From positions 62,001 to 126,000 of the forward strand of contig JAEEVC010000006.1 of assembly GCA_016287075.1 (NCBI GenBank): DNA of 64,000 nucleotides, written 5' to 3'. Source of the stretch: Bacteroidales bacterium (lineage in GTDB: Bacteria > Bacteroidota > Bacteroidia > Bacteroidales > UBA932). Position 1 is the stretch's first letter. Each line of letters opens with the position of its first letter. The notes beneath the pieces were generated by a model. The model saw only the letters and a program-made list of their open reading frames with translations. It ran no database searches and was not told where the DNA came from. The position numbers and the translations under genes were made by a program. Positions 1 through 9,118 of this stretch are shown here, piece by piece.

Positions 1-6
1 GGAAGC

Positions 7-348
7 ATGACGGGCGGCCAGTTCAAACAAGTCCTGCTGGAGGGCGTCAAAGCCCTGTTCAAGGGCGAGTTCCTCCTCCGGATCGGGGCGGACAAGTACT
101 TCATCCACATCATCTACGCCTTCTTCTTGGCGCTCGTGGTGATCTGGCTGAGCCTCCGCATCGACACGACCCTGATGGCCGTGGAGAAGAATAAGGCCGT
201 CCTGAACGACCTCTCCATCCAGTACGCCGCCAAGACCGGCGAACTGGTAAAAATGAACCGCATTTCGACCGTGCAGGAGCAGCTCCGGAAACTCGGCTCC
301 CCGCTGGAGATCCCGCAGCAGCCGCCCGTGACGGTGAAAAAGAAATAG
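7..348 (+). CDS. ftsL: FtsL-like division protein
   Basis: A 113-residue bitopic membrane protein. A basic N-terminal part of about 33 residues is followed by one membrane segment (about residues 34-51, IIYAFFLALVVIWLSL) and a periplasmic coiled-coil-like stretch (about 52-95). That layout and the place directly before the division transpeptidase are those of the Bacteroidota FtsL family, which links FtsQ to FtsI/FtsW in the divisome. The family has little sequence identity, so the call rests on topology and position. The start is the first ATG, six bases inside the window; an upstream start cannot be excluded. It ends 3 bases before the next gene. Confidence 0.75.
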   Translation: MTGGQFKQVLLEGVKALFKGEFLLRIGADKYFIHIIYAFFLALVVIWLSLRIDTTLMAVEKNKAVLNDLSIQYAAKTGELVKMNRISTVQEQLRKLGSPLEIPQQPPVTVKKK

Positions 349-351
349 GCC

Positions 352-2478
352 ATGGCAAAGAAAGACAGAAGGATCAAGGAGAAAGCGCTCCTCGGAAAGG
401 ACAGGGTGGGATTCATCCTGGACCTTTTCTATGCGTTCATCTTCTGCCTGTCCATCGCCATCTTCGCCAAGATCATCTATATCCAGGTGACGTACCGGGT
501 GGACCCGAAGGTCGCCCACTTCTTCCGTCCGGCCAACACCAAGCGGGCGGAACAGCCCCGGCGCGGCGCCATCCTCTCCCACGACGGCCGCATCCTCGCC
601 ATCTCCACCCCGCTCTACCAGGTCTATATGGACTGCACGGTCCAGAAAGACCTCTTCCGCCAGGACAAGGAGCACGGGGAGGAACTGGAGAAAGAGTGGC
701 GAGCCGCGGCCAATGACCTCTCCAAAGGCCTCGCCCGCATCTACCAGGACAAGACCGCGAAGGAATATTACGACCTGATCCTCGCCAGCCGCCGCGACAA
801 CAAACGCTACGTCAGGATCGGCGACCGCATCTCCCACGCCACGCTGCAGGAGGTCAAGGCCCTCCCGCTCTTCTCGAAGGGCCCGAATGTCGGCGGCATC
901 ATCGTGGAGAAGTTCGATTCCCGCGAGTATCCCTACGGCAGCCTCGCCCGCCGCACCATCGGCTATGTCCGGAACAATGACCCGAAGCAGAATCCCGTCC
1001 GGGTCGGCATCGAAGGCAGATTCGACTATGTCCTGCACGGGAAGGACGGCTACGAGTGGCTGCGGAAGGCCGACAAGGGCGGGAAGGTCCATAATTTCGA
1101 CAGCACGGCCGTCAAGGCGGTGGACGGGGACGACATCCGCACCACCCTCGACATCGACTTCCAGGACATCGCCGACCGGGCGATCCGCCGGCAGATCACG
1201 GAAGAGGAGCGGCTCAGCGGCGCCTGCGCCGTGATCATGGAAGTGGGCACCGGCGCCATCCGCGCCATGGTCAACCTGACCCGGGACACGACCCTCGCCG
1301 GAAGCCCCCTGACGGAGAAGTTCAACCTCGCCATCAGCCAGGCCGGGGAGCCCGGTTCCGTCTTCAAGACCGTCACCCTGACAAGCCTCATCGAGGACGG
1401 CTATGTCCATTCCGTCGATGAATGCGTCCCGACCAACCGCGGCATCATCCCCCACGCCAAGACGGACGACGTCCACATCCGCGACTGGGAGGATTCGACC
1501 CACCGGAAGACCATTCCCATCAAGCGCGGCCTGGAGATTTCCTCGAACTATGTCTTCGCCCACCTGGCCTGGGAGCATTACCACACCCACCCCGCGGACT
1601 TCTACGACAAACTCTACCGCTACAAACTCGCGGAGCAGTTTGATTTCGATATCGACGGCCTGGCGACACCGGGCGTCGTGACGCCGGCCAACAACCCCTA
1701 CTGGACCGACGCCTCCCTGGAAACGGCCGCCTACGGCTATTCCGTTTCCGTCACGCCCCTGCACCTGCTGACCTTCTACAACGGCATCGCCAACAAGGGC
1801 AGGATGATGCGCCCCTACCTGGTGGAAGACGTTGAAAGGAACGGCCGCGTCCTGAAGAAATACGGCCCCGGCGTGCTCGGGAACATCTGCTCCCGCGCAA
1901 CGGCCGACACGGTGACGCGTGCCCTGCGGGGCGTCGTCACGCATGGCACGGCACGGAGCAAGCTCCGCGCGGCGGAACTGCCCGTCGCGGGTAAGACCGG
2001 CACCTCCCGGGTCGTCCTCTCCCCCGAAGAGAAACCCATCAAGGGCAACGCATACCAGGATGCCAGCGGACGGAAGAAGAACCAGGGCACCTTCATCGGC
2101 TTCTTCCCCTACAACCGTCCGAAATACTCCGTCATCGTGACGGTGTATTCCCGGCTGTCCCACGGCAGTTTCTACGGCGGAGACGCACCGGCGAAGGCCG
2201 TCCGGGAAATCGTCGACAACATCTTCGCGATCGATCCGGAATGGAATCCGGTCATCTCCCGCAAGGGAACGGTGGCCGAAACCGCCCTCGCGGCCATTCC
2301 GCAGACGGACGGGACGGCCCCGGACGTCAAGGGCCTCGGGCTCGCCGACGCCCTGTATGCCGTCGAGAGCAACGGATACCGCTGCCGCTATGAAGGCTGC
2401 GGGAAGGTCAAGGCCCAGACCCCGGCCGCCGGGACGAAACTCGGGAAAGGGGAAACGATAACACTGACTTTGCAATGA
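352..2478 (+). CDS. ftsI: Division transpeptidase FtsI (penicillin-binding protein) with PASTA tail
   Basis: A 708-residue class B penicillin-binding protein that cross-links septal peptidoglycan. An N-terminal membrane anchor lies at about residues 20-47, a dimerisation domain at about 65-250, and the transpeptidase domain at about 265-620. All three catalytic motifs are present: SVFK with the acylated serine at 336, SSN at 397-399 and KTG at 548-550. A single PASTA domain occupies about residues 652-708 (PDVKGLGLADAL to the end). A C-terminal PASTA domain is usual for Bacteroidota division PBPs. The stop overlaps the murE start by 4 bases, so translation is probably coupled. Confidence 0.95.
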   Translation: MAKKDRRIKEKALLGKDRVGFILDLFYAFIFCLSIAIFAKIIYIQVTYRVDPKVAHFFRPANTKRAEQPRRGAILSHDGRILAISTPLYQVYMDCTVQKDLFRQDKEHGEELEKEWRAAANDLSKGLARIYQDKTAKEYYDLILASRRDNKRYVRIGDRISHATLQEVKALPLFSKGPNVGGIIVEKFDSREYPYGSLARRTIGYVRNNDPKQNPVRVGIEGRFDYVLHGKDGYEWLRKADKGGKVHNFDSTAVKAVDGDDIRTTLDIDFQDIADRAIRRQITEEERLSGACAVIMEVGTGAIRAMVNLTRDTTLAGSPLTEKFNLAISQAGEPGSVFKTVTLTSLIEDGYVHSVDECVPTNRGIIPHAKTDDVHIRDWEDSTHRKTIPIKRGLEISSNYVFAHLAWEHYHTHPADFYDKLYRYKLAEQFDFDIDGLATPGVVTPANNPYWTDASLETAAYGYSVSVTPLHLLTFYNGIANKGRMMRPYLVEDVERNGRVLKKYGPGVLGNICSRATADTVTRALRGVVTHGTARSKLRAAELPVAGKTGTSRVVLSPEEKPIKGNAYQDASGRKKNQGTFIGFFPYNRPKYSVIVTVYSRLSHGSFYGGDAPAKAVREIVDNIFAIDPEWNPVISRKGTVAETALAAIPQTDGTAPDVKGLGLADALYAVESNGYRCRYEGCGKVKAQTPAAGTKLGKGETITLTLQ

Positions 2479-3923
2479 GACTGGACCAGATCATACACGG
2501 AATCAGCTGCCTGGAGACGCAGGGAGACCTTTCCTGCGAAATCTCCGCGGTGACCAGCGACTCCCGGACCGTCATCCCCGGCGCCCTTTTCATCGCCGTC
2601 AAGGGATACGGCCGCGACGGACACGCCTATATCCCTTCCGCCATCCAGAAGGGAGCGGCCGCCGTCCTCTACGAGGAAGGCGCTGCGCCGGAAGGCGTCG
2701 CCTCCGTCCGCGTGGCGGACAGCCGGGTCGCCATCGCCCTCGCGGCCGACAATTTCTACGGACATCCGTCCCGCGACCTCACCCTCGTCGGCATTACCGG
2801 CACGAACGGGAAGACCACGACCGTCACCCTGCTCTACCACCTGTTCACCGGCCTGGGATACAACTGCGGCCTCCTCTCCACCATTGCCAACTATGTCGGC
2901 GAAGAACGTTTTGAGACCGACAACACCACCTCGGACCCCGTCACCATCAACCGGCTTCTCCGCCGGATGGTCGATGCGGGCTGCGAATACTGCTTCATGG
3001 AAGTAAGTTCCATCGGCGTGGACCAGGACCGGGTCACGGGCCTGCGTTTCAAGGCCGGGATCTTCTCCAACCTGACCCATGACCACCTGGACTATCACAA
3101 GACCTTTGCCGAATATCTCCGCTGCAAGAAGCGCTTCTTTGACTGTCTGCCCAAGGATGCCTTCGCCATTGTCAATACGGACGACCGCAACGGCCTGGTG
3201 ATGGTCCAGAACACGGTGGCCAAGGTCGTCACCTACTCCTGCCGGAGCCTCGCGGACCACAGCGCCCGCATCCTCGAGCAGGGTTTCGAGGGCATGCTCC
3301 TGAAAATCGACGGCCAGGAGGCCTGGACCCGCCTCGTCGGGGAACACAACGCCTACAATGTGCTGGCCATCTACACGACGGCGGTCTGCCTGGGTGCAGA
3401 CCCGACCGAAACGCTCGTCGCCATCAGCCGTCTCGCCGCCGCGCCGGGTCGTCTCGAGACCCTGCGCGGTCCGCGGGACCTTGCCGTCGTCATCGACTAC
3501 GCCCATACGCCCGACGCCCTGGAGAATGTCCTGAAGACCCTCCGCGACGTCGCCCCCGAGCGGCCGCTCATCTGCCTCTTCGGCTGCGGCGGCGACCGCG
3601 ACCGGACCAAGCGGCCGGAGATGGCGGAAATCGCCGAAAAGCGGGCCGACCGGCTCGTCATCACCTCCGACAATCCCCGGACCGAAGACCCGGAGGCCAT
3701 CATCGCGGAAATCCGGAAGGGCCTGTCCTTCAGCGGATCGGCGAAAGCGCTGGTCATCACGGACCGCCGCGAGGCCATCCGCACCGCCATCCTGACCGCT
3801 CCGGAACATGCAACCATCCTCCTCGCCGGCAAGGGACACGAGACCTACCAGGTCATCGGGACCGCCAAACTGCCGTTCGACGAGAAAGAAATCGTGACTG
3901 AAACCTTCAAGCTGCTTTCCTAA
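2475..3923 (+). CDS. murE: UDP-MurNAc-tripeptide synthetase MurE (meso-diaminopimelate adding)
   Basis: A 482-residue Mur ligase that adds the third amino acid to UDP-MurNAc-L-Ala-D-Glu in the cytoplasm using ATP. The ATP-binding loop GTNGKTTTVTLL is at about residues 111-122. The C-terminal domain carries SDNPRTEDP; the DNPR motif is the known selectivity signature for meso-diaminopimelate rather than lysine. The length is normal for the family. It overlaps ftsI by 4 bases and ends one base before mraY, so it belongs to one tightly packed operon. Confidence 0.96.
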   Translation: MRLDQIIHGISCLETQGDLSCEISAVTSDSRTVIPGALFIAVKGYGRDGHAYIPSAIQKGAAAVLYEEGAAPEGVASVRVADSRVAIALAADNFYGHPSRDLTLVGITGTNGKTTTVTLLYHLFTGLGYNCGLLSTIANYVGEERFETDNTTSDPVTINRLLRRMVDAGCEYCFMEVSSIGVDQDRVTGLRFKAGIFSNLTHDHLDYHKTFAEYLRCKKRFFDCLPKDAFAIVNTDDRNGLVMVQNTVAKVVTYSCRSLADHSARILEQGFEGMLLKIDGQEAWTRLVGEHNAYNVLAIYTTAVCLGADPTETLVAISRLAAAPGRLETLRGPRDLAVVIDYAHTPDALENVLKTLRDVAPERPLICLFGCGGDRDRTKRPEMAEIAEKRADRLVITSDNPRTEDPEAIIAEIRKGLSFSGSAKALVITDRREAIRTAILTAPEHATILLAGKGHETYQVIGTAKLPFDEKEIVTETFKLLS

Positions 3924-5234
3924 ATGATCTACCATCTTTTCCAATACCTCGAGCGGACCGGCCTGGACTTCCCCGGCCTCGGGCTGATGCACTACATCTC
4001 CTTCCGGGCGATCCTGGCGAGCGTCACCGCCGTGCTCATCGCGCTCATCGCCGGGAAGGGCATCATCCGCGTGCTGCAGCGGAAGCAGATCGGCGAAACC
4101 GTGCGCGACCTCGGCCTCCAGGGCCAGATCGAGAAGAAAGGGACCCCGACCATGGGCGGCGTCATCATCCTGCTGTCCATCCTGACCGGCGTGCTGCTGT
4201 TCTGCGACCTGACCAATATCTATGTCCAGCTGATGCTCCTGAGCGCCGTCTGGTGCGGGGCGCTGGGCTTCGCCGACGATTATATCAAGGTATTCCGGCA
4301 CAACAAGGAAGGGCTCAGCGAGAAGAAGAAGCTCATCGGCCAGATCGTCCTCGGCTTCATCATCGGCATCGCCGTCTGGCAGAGCAAGGACATCGTGGTC
4401 CGCGAGAAGGTCCGGGACGAATCCGTCCAGATCGTCGAACAGGGCGACACCCGGACCGTCAATACGGAAACCCTGGTCACGGACAGCGTTTACAAGGAAG
4501 AAAACGTCGTCAAGAGCACCAAGACGACCATTCCCTTCGTCAAGAACCACGAATTCGACTACCGCTGGCTCTCCCCGTTCAAGGGGACCTGGGGCTGGTA
4601 TGCCAAATGGGCCATCTATGTCCTGATGATCGTGCTTGTGATCACGGCCTGTTCCAACGGGACCAACCTCACCGACGGCCTGGACGGCCTGGCGGCCGGC
4701 ACCTCGGCCATCGTCGGGGTGGTCATCGGCATCCTGGCCTGGCTGTCGGGCAACCTCATCGATTCCAACTACCTGAATATCATGTACCTCCCGGGCACCG
4801 GAGAAATCGCGATCTTCTTCTCCGCCTTCGTCGGCGCGCTGATCGGCTTCCTCTGGTACAACTCCTACCCGGCCCAGGTCTTCATGGGCGACACCGGCAG
4901 CCTCGCCATCGGCGGGATCATCGGCGTCGGCGCCGTCCTCATCCGCAAGGAACTCCTCCTGCCCCTGCTCTGCGGGATCTTCTTCGTCGAGAGCCTGTCC
5001 GTGCTCCTGCAGCGGGGATATTTCAAATATACCAGGAAAAAATACGGCCAGGGACGGCGGATCTGGAGCATGACCCCGATCCACCACCACTACCAGGACA
5101 AGAAGGAACTGCCCGGACCCGTGATCTTCCACAAGCCGGTTCCGCCGCAGCATGAGGCGAAGATCGTGAGCCGCTTCTGGATCATCGGGATCATCCTGGC
5201 GGTCACTACCCTGGCCCTGCTGAAAGTGAGATAA
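3924..5234 (+). CDS. mraY: Phospho-N-acetylmuramoyl-pentapeptide transferase MraY
   Basis: A polytopic membrane enzyme of 436 residues that moves phospho-MurNAc-pentapeptide onto undecaprenyl phosphate, forming lipid I. Visible signatures are GTPTMGG near residue 73, the aspartate-rich FADDYIK near 117, NGTNLTDGLDGLAAG near 247 and FMGDTGSLAIGG near 320, plus the HHHY histidine motif near 388. It is longer than the roughly 360 residues usual elsewhere because of a hydrophilic insertion at about 155-210, a feature I associate with Bacteroidota MraY. The gene directly abuts murE. A 22-base A-rich gap precedes murD. Confidence 0.96.
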   Translation: MIYHLFQYLERTGLDFPGLGLMHYISFRAILASVTAVLIALIAGKGIIRVLQRKQIGETVRDLGLQGQIEKKGTPTMGGVIILLSILTGVLLFCDLTNIYVQLMLLSAVWCGALGFADDYIKVFRHNKEGLSEKKKLIGQIVLGFIIGIAVWQSKDIVVREKVRDESVQIVEQGDTRTVNTETLVTDSVYKEENVVKSTKTTIPFVKNHEFDYRWLSPFKGTWGWYAKWAIYVLMIVLVITACSNGTNLTDGLDGLAAGTSAIVGVVIGILAWLSGNLIDSNYLNIMYLPGTGEIAIFFSAFVGALIGFLWYNSYPAQVFMGDTGSLAIGGIIGVGAVLIRKELLLPLLCGIFFVESLSVLLQRGYFKYTRKKYGQGRRIWSMTPIHHHYQDKKELPGPVIFHKPVPPQHEAKIVSRFWIIGIILAVTTLALLKVR

Positions 5235-5256
5235 TAAAAAAAGATAACAGATAACT

Positions 5257-6597
5257 ATGTCCAGACTGGTTGTACTGGGAGGCGCGGAAAGCGGCGTGGG
5301 AGCCGCGGTGCTTGCCAAGAAAAAAGGATTCGACGTTTTCCTTTCCGACAACGGAAAGATCAAGGAAGATTATGTGAAGGTCCTCAGGGAGTGGGATATC
5401 CCCTATGAGGAGGGCGGTCATACCGACGCGCTCATCCTGAACGCGGACGAGGTCGTCAAGAGCCCCGGCATCCCCTCGGCGGCGCCGATGGTCTGCCGGC
5501 TCCGCGACCAGGGAACGCACATCATCTCCGAGATTGAATTCGCCGGGCGCTACGACACGGCGAAGAAGATCTGCGTCACCGGCTCCAACGGCAAGACCAC
5601 GACCACATCGCTGATCTACTATCTCCTGAAGAACGCCGGCCTCAACGTCGGCCTCGGCGGCAACATCGGCAAATCCTACGCTTACCAGGTCGCCACGGAG
5701 CACTTTGATTATTATGTGCTGGAAATCAGCAGTTTCCAGCTGGATGACGTGTATGATTTCAAGCCGGATATCGCCATCATCACGAACATCACGCCCGACC
5801 ACCTCGACCGCTACGACCACAAGATGGAGAACTACGTCGCCGCGAAGTTCAACATCACCCGGAACCTCACCCCGGACGACTGCTTCATCTTCGACAGCGA
5901 CGACGACATCACCATCGGGCACCTGGACAGCATCGTGCTCCGCTGCAAGATGCTCCCCTTCTCCCAGCGGCATGAAGTCCCGCAGGGCGCCTTCCTCCGC
6001 CAGGACAAGATCGTCCTGCGCTACGAGGAAGAGGAGACCGACGTCTATCTGAAGGAACTCGCCCTCGGCGGCAGGCACAACATCTACAATTCGATGGCGG
6101 CCGCCCTCGCCGCGAAGGCGACGGGCATCGACAACGCCGTCATCCGGCAGTCCCTCGCGACCTTCCAGCCGGTCGAACACCGCCTGGAGCCGGTCCTGAG
6201 CATCAAGGACGTCCTCTATATCAACGACTCCAAGGCCACCAACGTGGACGCCGCCTGGTATGCGCTCGAATGCCAGCAGAAGCCGGTCGTGTGGATTGTC
6301 GGCGGAAAGGACAAGGGCAACGACTACAGCGTCCTCGACCCGCTCGTGCGGGAGAAGGTGAAGGCCGTCGTCTGCCTCGGCGTGGACAACGCCAAGATCC
6401 ACGCCGCGTTCGAGGGCATCGTCGGCAAGGAGAAGATGGTCGATACCGCATCCGCCGAAGAGGCGGTCCGTGCGGCCAGCCGTTTCGCCGAGCCGGGCGA
6501 CGTCGTGCTGCTCAGCCCCTGCTGCGCCAGCTTCGACCTTTTCAAGGATTATGAGGACAGGGGCCGGAAATTCAAGGAGGCCGTACGCGGACTGTAA
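5257..6597 (+). CDS. murD: UDP-MurNAc-L-alanine:D-glutamate ligase MurD
   Basis: A 446-residue cytoplasmic Mur ligase adding D-glutamate to UDP-MurNAc-L-Ala. It has an N-terminal Rossmann-like UDP-binding domain starting LVVLGGAESGVG, the ATP loop TGSNGKTTTTSLIYYLL near residue 108, the NITPDHLDRY motif near 183, and a C-terminal ligase domain with the NDSKATN motif near 325. The length is normal. It is followed after 3 bases by ftsW, as in many dcw clusters. Confidence 0.95.
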   Translation: MSRLVVLGGAESGVGAAVLAKKKGFDVFLSDNGKIKEDYVKVLREWDIPYEEGGHTDALILNADEVVKSPGIPSAAPMVCRLRDQGTHIISEIEFAGRYDTAKKICVTGSNGKTTTTSLIYYLLKNAGLNVGLGGNIGKSYAYQVATEHFDYYVLEISSFQLDDVYDFKPDIAIITNITPDHLDRYDHKMENYVAAKFNITRNLTPDDCFIFDSDDDITIGHLDSIVLRCKMLPFSQRHEVPQGAFLRQDKIVLRYEEEETDVYLKELALGGRHNIYNSMAAALAAKATGIDNAVIRQSLATFQPVEHRLEPVLSIKDVLYINDSKATNVDAAWYALECQQKPVVWIVGGKDKGNDYSVLDPLVREKVKAVVCLGVDNAKIHAAFEGIVGKEKMVDTASAEEAVRAASRFAEPGDVVLLSPCCASFDLFKDYEDRGRKFKEAVRGL

Positions 6598-6600
6598 CCG

Positions 6601-7998
6601 ATGGGCAGGAAGGTGAAAGAAGAAGGATTCTGGAAATTCGTGGAGAATTTCAAGGGGGACAAGGTCATCTGGATGATCGTCCTCCTGCTGATGATGTTCT
6701 CCATCCTGTCCGTGTTCTCCTCGACCTCGCTCCTGGCCATCCAGCAGAAGACGACCCGGATCAGCATCGTCAAGGAGCAGTTCATCATCGTCGCCGCCGG
6801 CCTCGCCATCATCGGCATCTGCTATTTCATCCGCAACATCAAGGTCTTCGAGTGGCTGTCCCAGTGGGGATTCCTGCTCTCGCTCACCCTGCTGGTCATC
6901 CTGAACGCCCACCTGAACCTCGGGTTCATCAGCGCGCAGAAAATCAACGACGCCTGGCGCAACCTCTCCTTCCTCGGCCTGCAGATCCATGTCTATGAGG
7001 TCGTGAAAATCGCGATGATCCTCTATCTCGCCTGGGCGGTGAATGCCTTCAAGGACGACAGTTTCGCCCTGGCGAACTTCTTCTCCTCCCGTTTCCCGCG
7101 CCTCGCTTTCCTGGCCGAGCCGTTCTGGAAGAAACTCATTTACATCTACATGCCCGTCCTGGTCGTCACGGCGCTCATCCTCCGCGACGGCACCTCCTCC
7201 GCCCTGTTCATCGGCGGGATGATGATCCTCACGATCTTCATCGGCGGGGTCAACCTCAAGGAAATCGCCGGCCTGGCCGCCATCGGCATCGTCTATATCG
7301 CGCTGAGCTTCGTCCTCTACGAGAAGACGGAGGGACGCATCAACCTGTCCAACCGCACGTCCACGGCGATGCACCGGCTCCGCGAGCACAAGAAAAGCGG
7401 GGACAAGATGGACATCCTGCTGACCGCGCCCCGGAATTCCAAACAGTTCCAGGATGCGCTGGACGACCTCAAGCAGCCGGTCAGCGCCCTCGTCGCCATC
7501 CAGGAGGGAGGCGTCCTCGGGAAGGGACCGGGCCAGAGCACGCAGCGGTATGTCGTGCCCGTCCTGTTCGGCGACTACATGTTCAGCTTCATCGTGGAAG
7601 AGTACGGCCTCTGGGGCGCGCTCATCATCATCATCCTCTATGCGAGCCTGCTCTCCCGCGGGGCGCTGCTCGCGAAGAACTGTGACAATTACTACGCGAA
7701 GGTCGTCCTGGCGGGCCTCGTGCTGACCATTTCCTGCCAGGCATTCATGCACATGGCGATCAACGTCCACCTGGTCCCGCAGACGGGCCAGACCCTGCCG
7801 ATGATCAGCCACGGCGCGTCGTCGTTCCTCGCCTTCTCCGTCGGCTTCGGGGTCATCCTCTCCATCAGCCGGATGATCCACACCAAGGTCCAGAAGGCCA
7901 TCGACGCGGCGGAGCCGATCCGCGTACAAAACGAAGACGAGGTCCGGGACACCCTCTCCGACCTCGAAAACATGGAGACCGAAGATTATGACGTATAA
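6601..7998 (+). CDS. ftsW: Septal peptidoglycan glycosyltransferase FtsW (SEDS family)
   Basis: A 465-residue membrane protein with about ten hydrophobic segments. SEDS proteins polymerise lipid II and pair with a class B PBP, here FtsI encoded upstream. Family traits visible are the large loop at about 245-300, the GLGPGQS-like motif (here GKGPGQSTQRYVVPVLFGDY) near 305, EEYGLWGA near 332 and the C-terminal NVHLVPQTGQTLPMISHGASS near 385. Placement between murD and murG favours FtsW over RodA. The last 11 bases overlap the start of murG. Confidence 0.94.
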   Translation: MGRKVKEEGFWKFVENFKGDKVIWMIVLLLMMFSILSVFSSTSLLAIQQKTTRISIVKEQFIIVAAGLAIIGICYFIRNIKVFEWLSQWGFLLSLTLLVILNAHLNLGFISAQKINDAWRNLSFLGLQIHVYEVVKIAMILYLAWAVNAFKDDSFALANFFSSRFPRLAFLAEPFWKKLIYIYMPVLVVTALILRDGTSSALFIGGMMILTIFIGGVNLKEIAGLAAIGIVYIALSFVLYEKTEGRINLSNRTSTAMHRLREHKKSGDKMDILLTAPRNSKQFQDALDDLKQPVSALVAIQEGGVLGKGPGQSTQRYVVPVLFGDYMFSFIVEEYGLWGALIIIILYASLLSRGALLAKNCDNYYAKVVLAGLVLTISCQAFMHMAINVHLVPQTGQTLPMISHGASSFLAFSVGFGVILSISRMIHTKVQKAIDAAEPIRVQNEDEVRDTLSDLENMETEDYDV

Positions 7999-9118
7999 AG
8001 CCATCCGGGTCATCATCAGCGGCGGCGGGACGGGAGGCCACATCTTCCCGGCCGTGTCCATCGCGAACAAGCTCAAGGAACTGAATCCCGAGACCGAAAT
8101 CCTCTTCGTCGGCGCCGAAGGGAAGATGGAAATGGAGAAAGTCCCCGCGGCGGGCTACCGCATCGTGGGGCTGCCGATCGTCGGCCTCCAGCGCCGGCTC
8201 AGCTGGAAGAACATCGTCAACGACCTCCAGGTGCCCGGCAAGATCCTCAGGAGCATCCGGCAGGCCAAAAGGATCATCCGGGAATTCAAGCCGGACATCG
8301 CCATCGGCGTCGGCGGCTATGCCAGCGCGCCGCTGCTCTGGGCGGCCACCCGGCTGGGAATCCCCTCCCTCATCCAGGAGCAGAACGGCTTCGCCGGACT
8401 GACGAACAAGCTGCTGGGCAAGCGCGTACAGTCCATCTGCGTCGCCTATGAAGGCATGGAGCGCTTCTTCCCCGCGGACAAGATCGTCCTCAGCGGCAAC
8501 CCCATCCGCAAGGAAGTCAGCCAGCCCGCAACGCCCGAAAAGCGGGCCGAGGCCCTCTCCTTCTACAACCTGGACCCGGAGAAGAAACACCTCCTCATCG
8601 TCGGCGGCAGCCTCGGGAGCGGGACCCTGAACAACGCCATGAAGGCCTGGATCGAGGCCGGCTGCCCGGGCGGCGGCAATGTCGAGGTCCTCTGGCAGTG
8701 CGGCAAGTATTATAAGAAAGGAGTGGACGCCTTCATGGAAGGACGCGAACTGCCCGCGGTCCGGTATTCCGATTTCATCGCGAACATGGACCTCGCCTAT
8801 GCCGCGGCGGACGTGGTCATCACCCGCAGCGGCGCCAGTACGGTCTCCGAACTCTGCGCGCTGGGCAAGGCCGCCGTTTTCGTGCCCTCCCCCAATGTGG
8901 CGGAAGACCACCAGACCCACAATGCGATGGCCCTGGTCCGGAAAGACGCGGCCCTGCTGGTGAAGGATGCGGAAGCCCGGGAGAAACTCCTCCCGACCGC
9001 GCTCCGGCTGCTGCAGGAGCCCGACCGGATCGCCACGCTCGAAGAGAACATCCTCAAACTCGCCCTCACCGATGCCGCCCAGGTCATCGCGGACGAGGCC
9101 TATAAACTGATTGTATGA
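7988..9118 (+). CDS. murG: UDP-GlcNAc:lipid I N-acetylglucosaminyltransferase MurG
   Basis: A 376-residue GT28-family transferase at the cytoplasmic membrane face that converts lipid I to lipid II. The N-terminal glycine-rich loop SGGGTGGHIFPA (about residues 10-21) and a second loop VGGSLGSGTLN (about 205) are the two conserved substrate and phosphate loops. ITRSGASTVSELCALGKAAVFVPSP near 278 is the UDP-GlcNAc site. The ATG chosen at 7988 lies inside the end of ftsW, and the stop overlaps murC by 4 bases (ATGA). Confidence 0.96.
   Translation: MTYKAIRVIISGGGTGGHIFPAVSIANKLKELNPETEILFVGAEGKMEMEKVPAAGYRIVGLPIVGLQRRLSWKNIVNDLQVPGKILRSIRQAKRIIREFKPDIAIGVGGYASAPLLWAATRLGIPSLIQEQNGFAGLTNKLLGKRVQSICVAYEGMERFFPADKIVLSGNPIRKEVSQPATPEKRAEALSFYNLDPEKKHLLIVGGSLGSGTLNNAMKAWIEAGCPGGGNVEVLWQCGKYYKKGVDAFMEGRELPAVRYSDFIANMDLAYAAADVVITRSGASTVSELCALGKAAVFVPSPNVAEDHQTHNAMALVRKDAALLVKDAEAREKLLPTALRLLQEPDRIATLEENILKLALTDAAQVIADEAYKLIV

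Noticed and set aside
2388-8076. Very long minus-strand open frames opposite the division genes
   Set aside because: They are rich in Asp/Glu/Arg/Gly/Pro with no domains and mirror the high G+C third codon positions of real genes on the plus strand.
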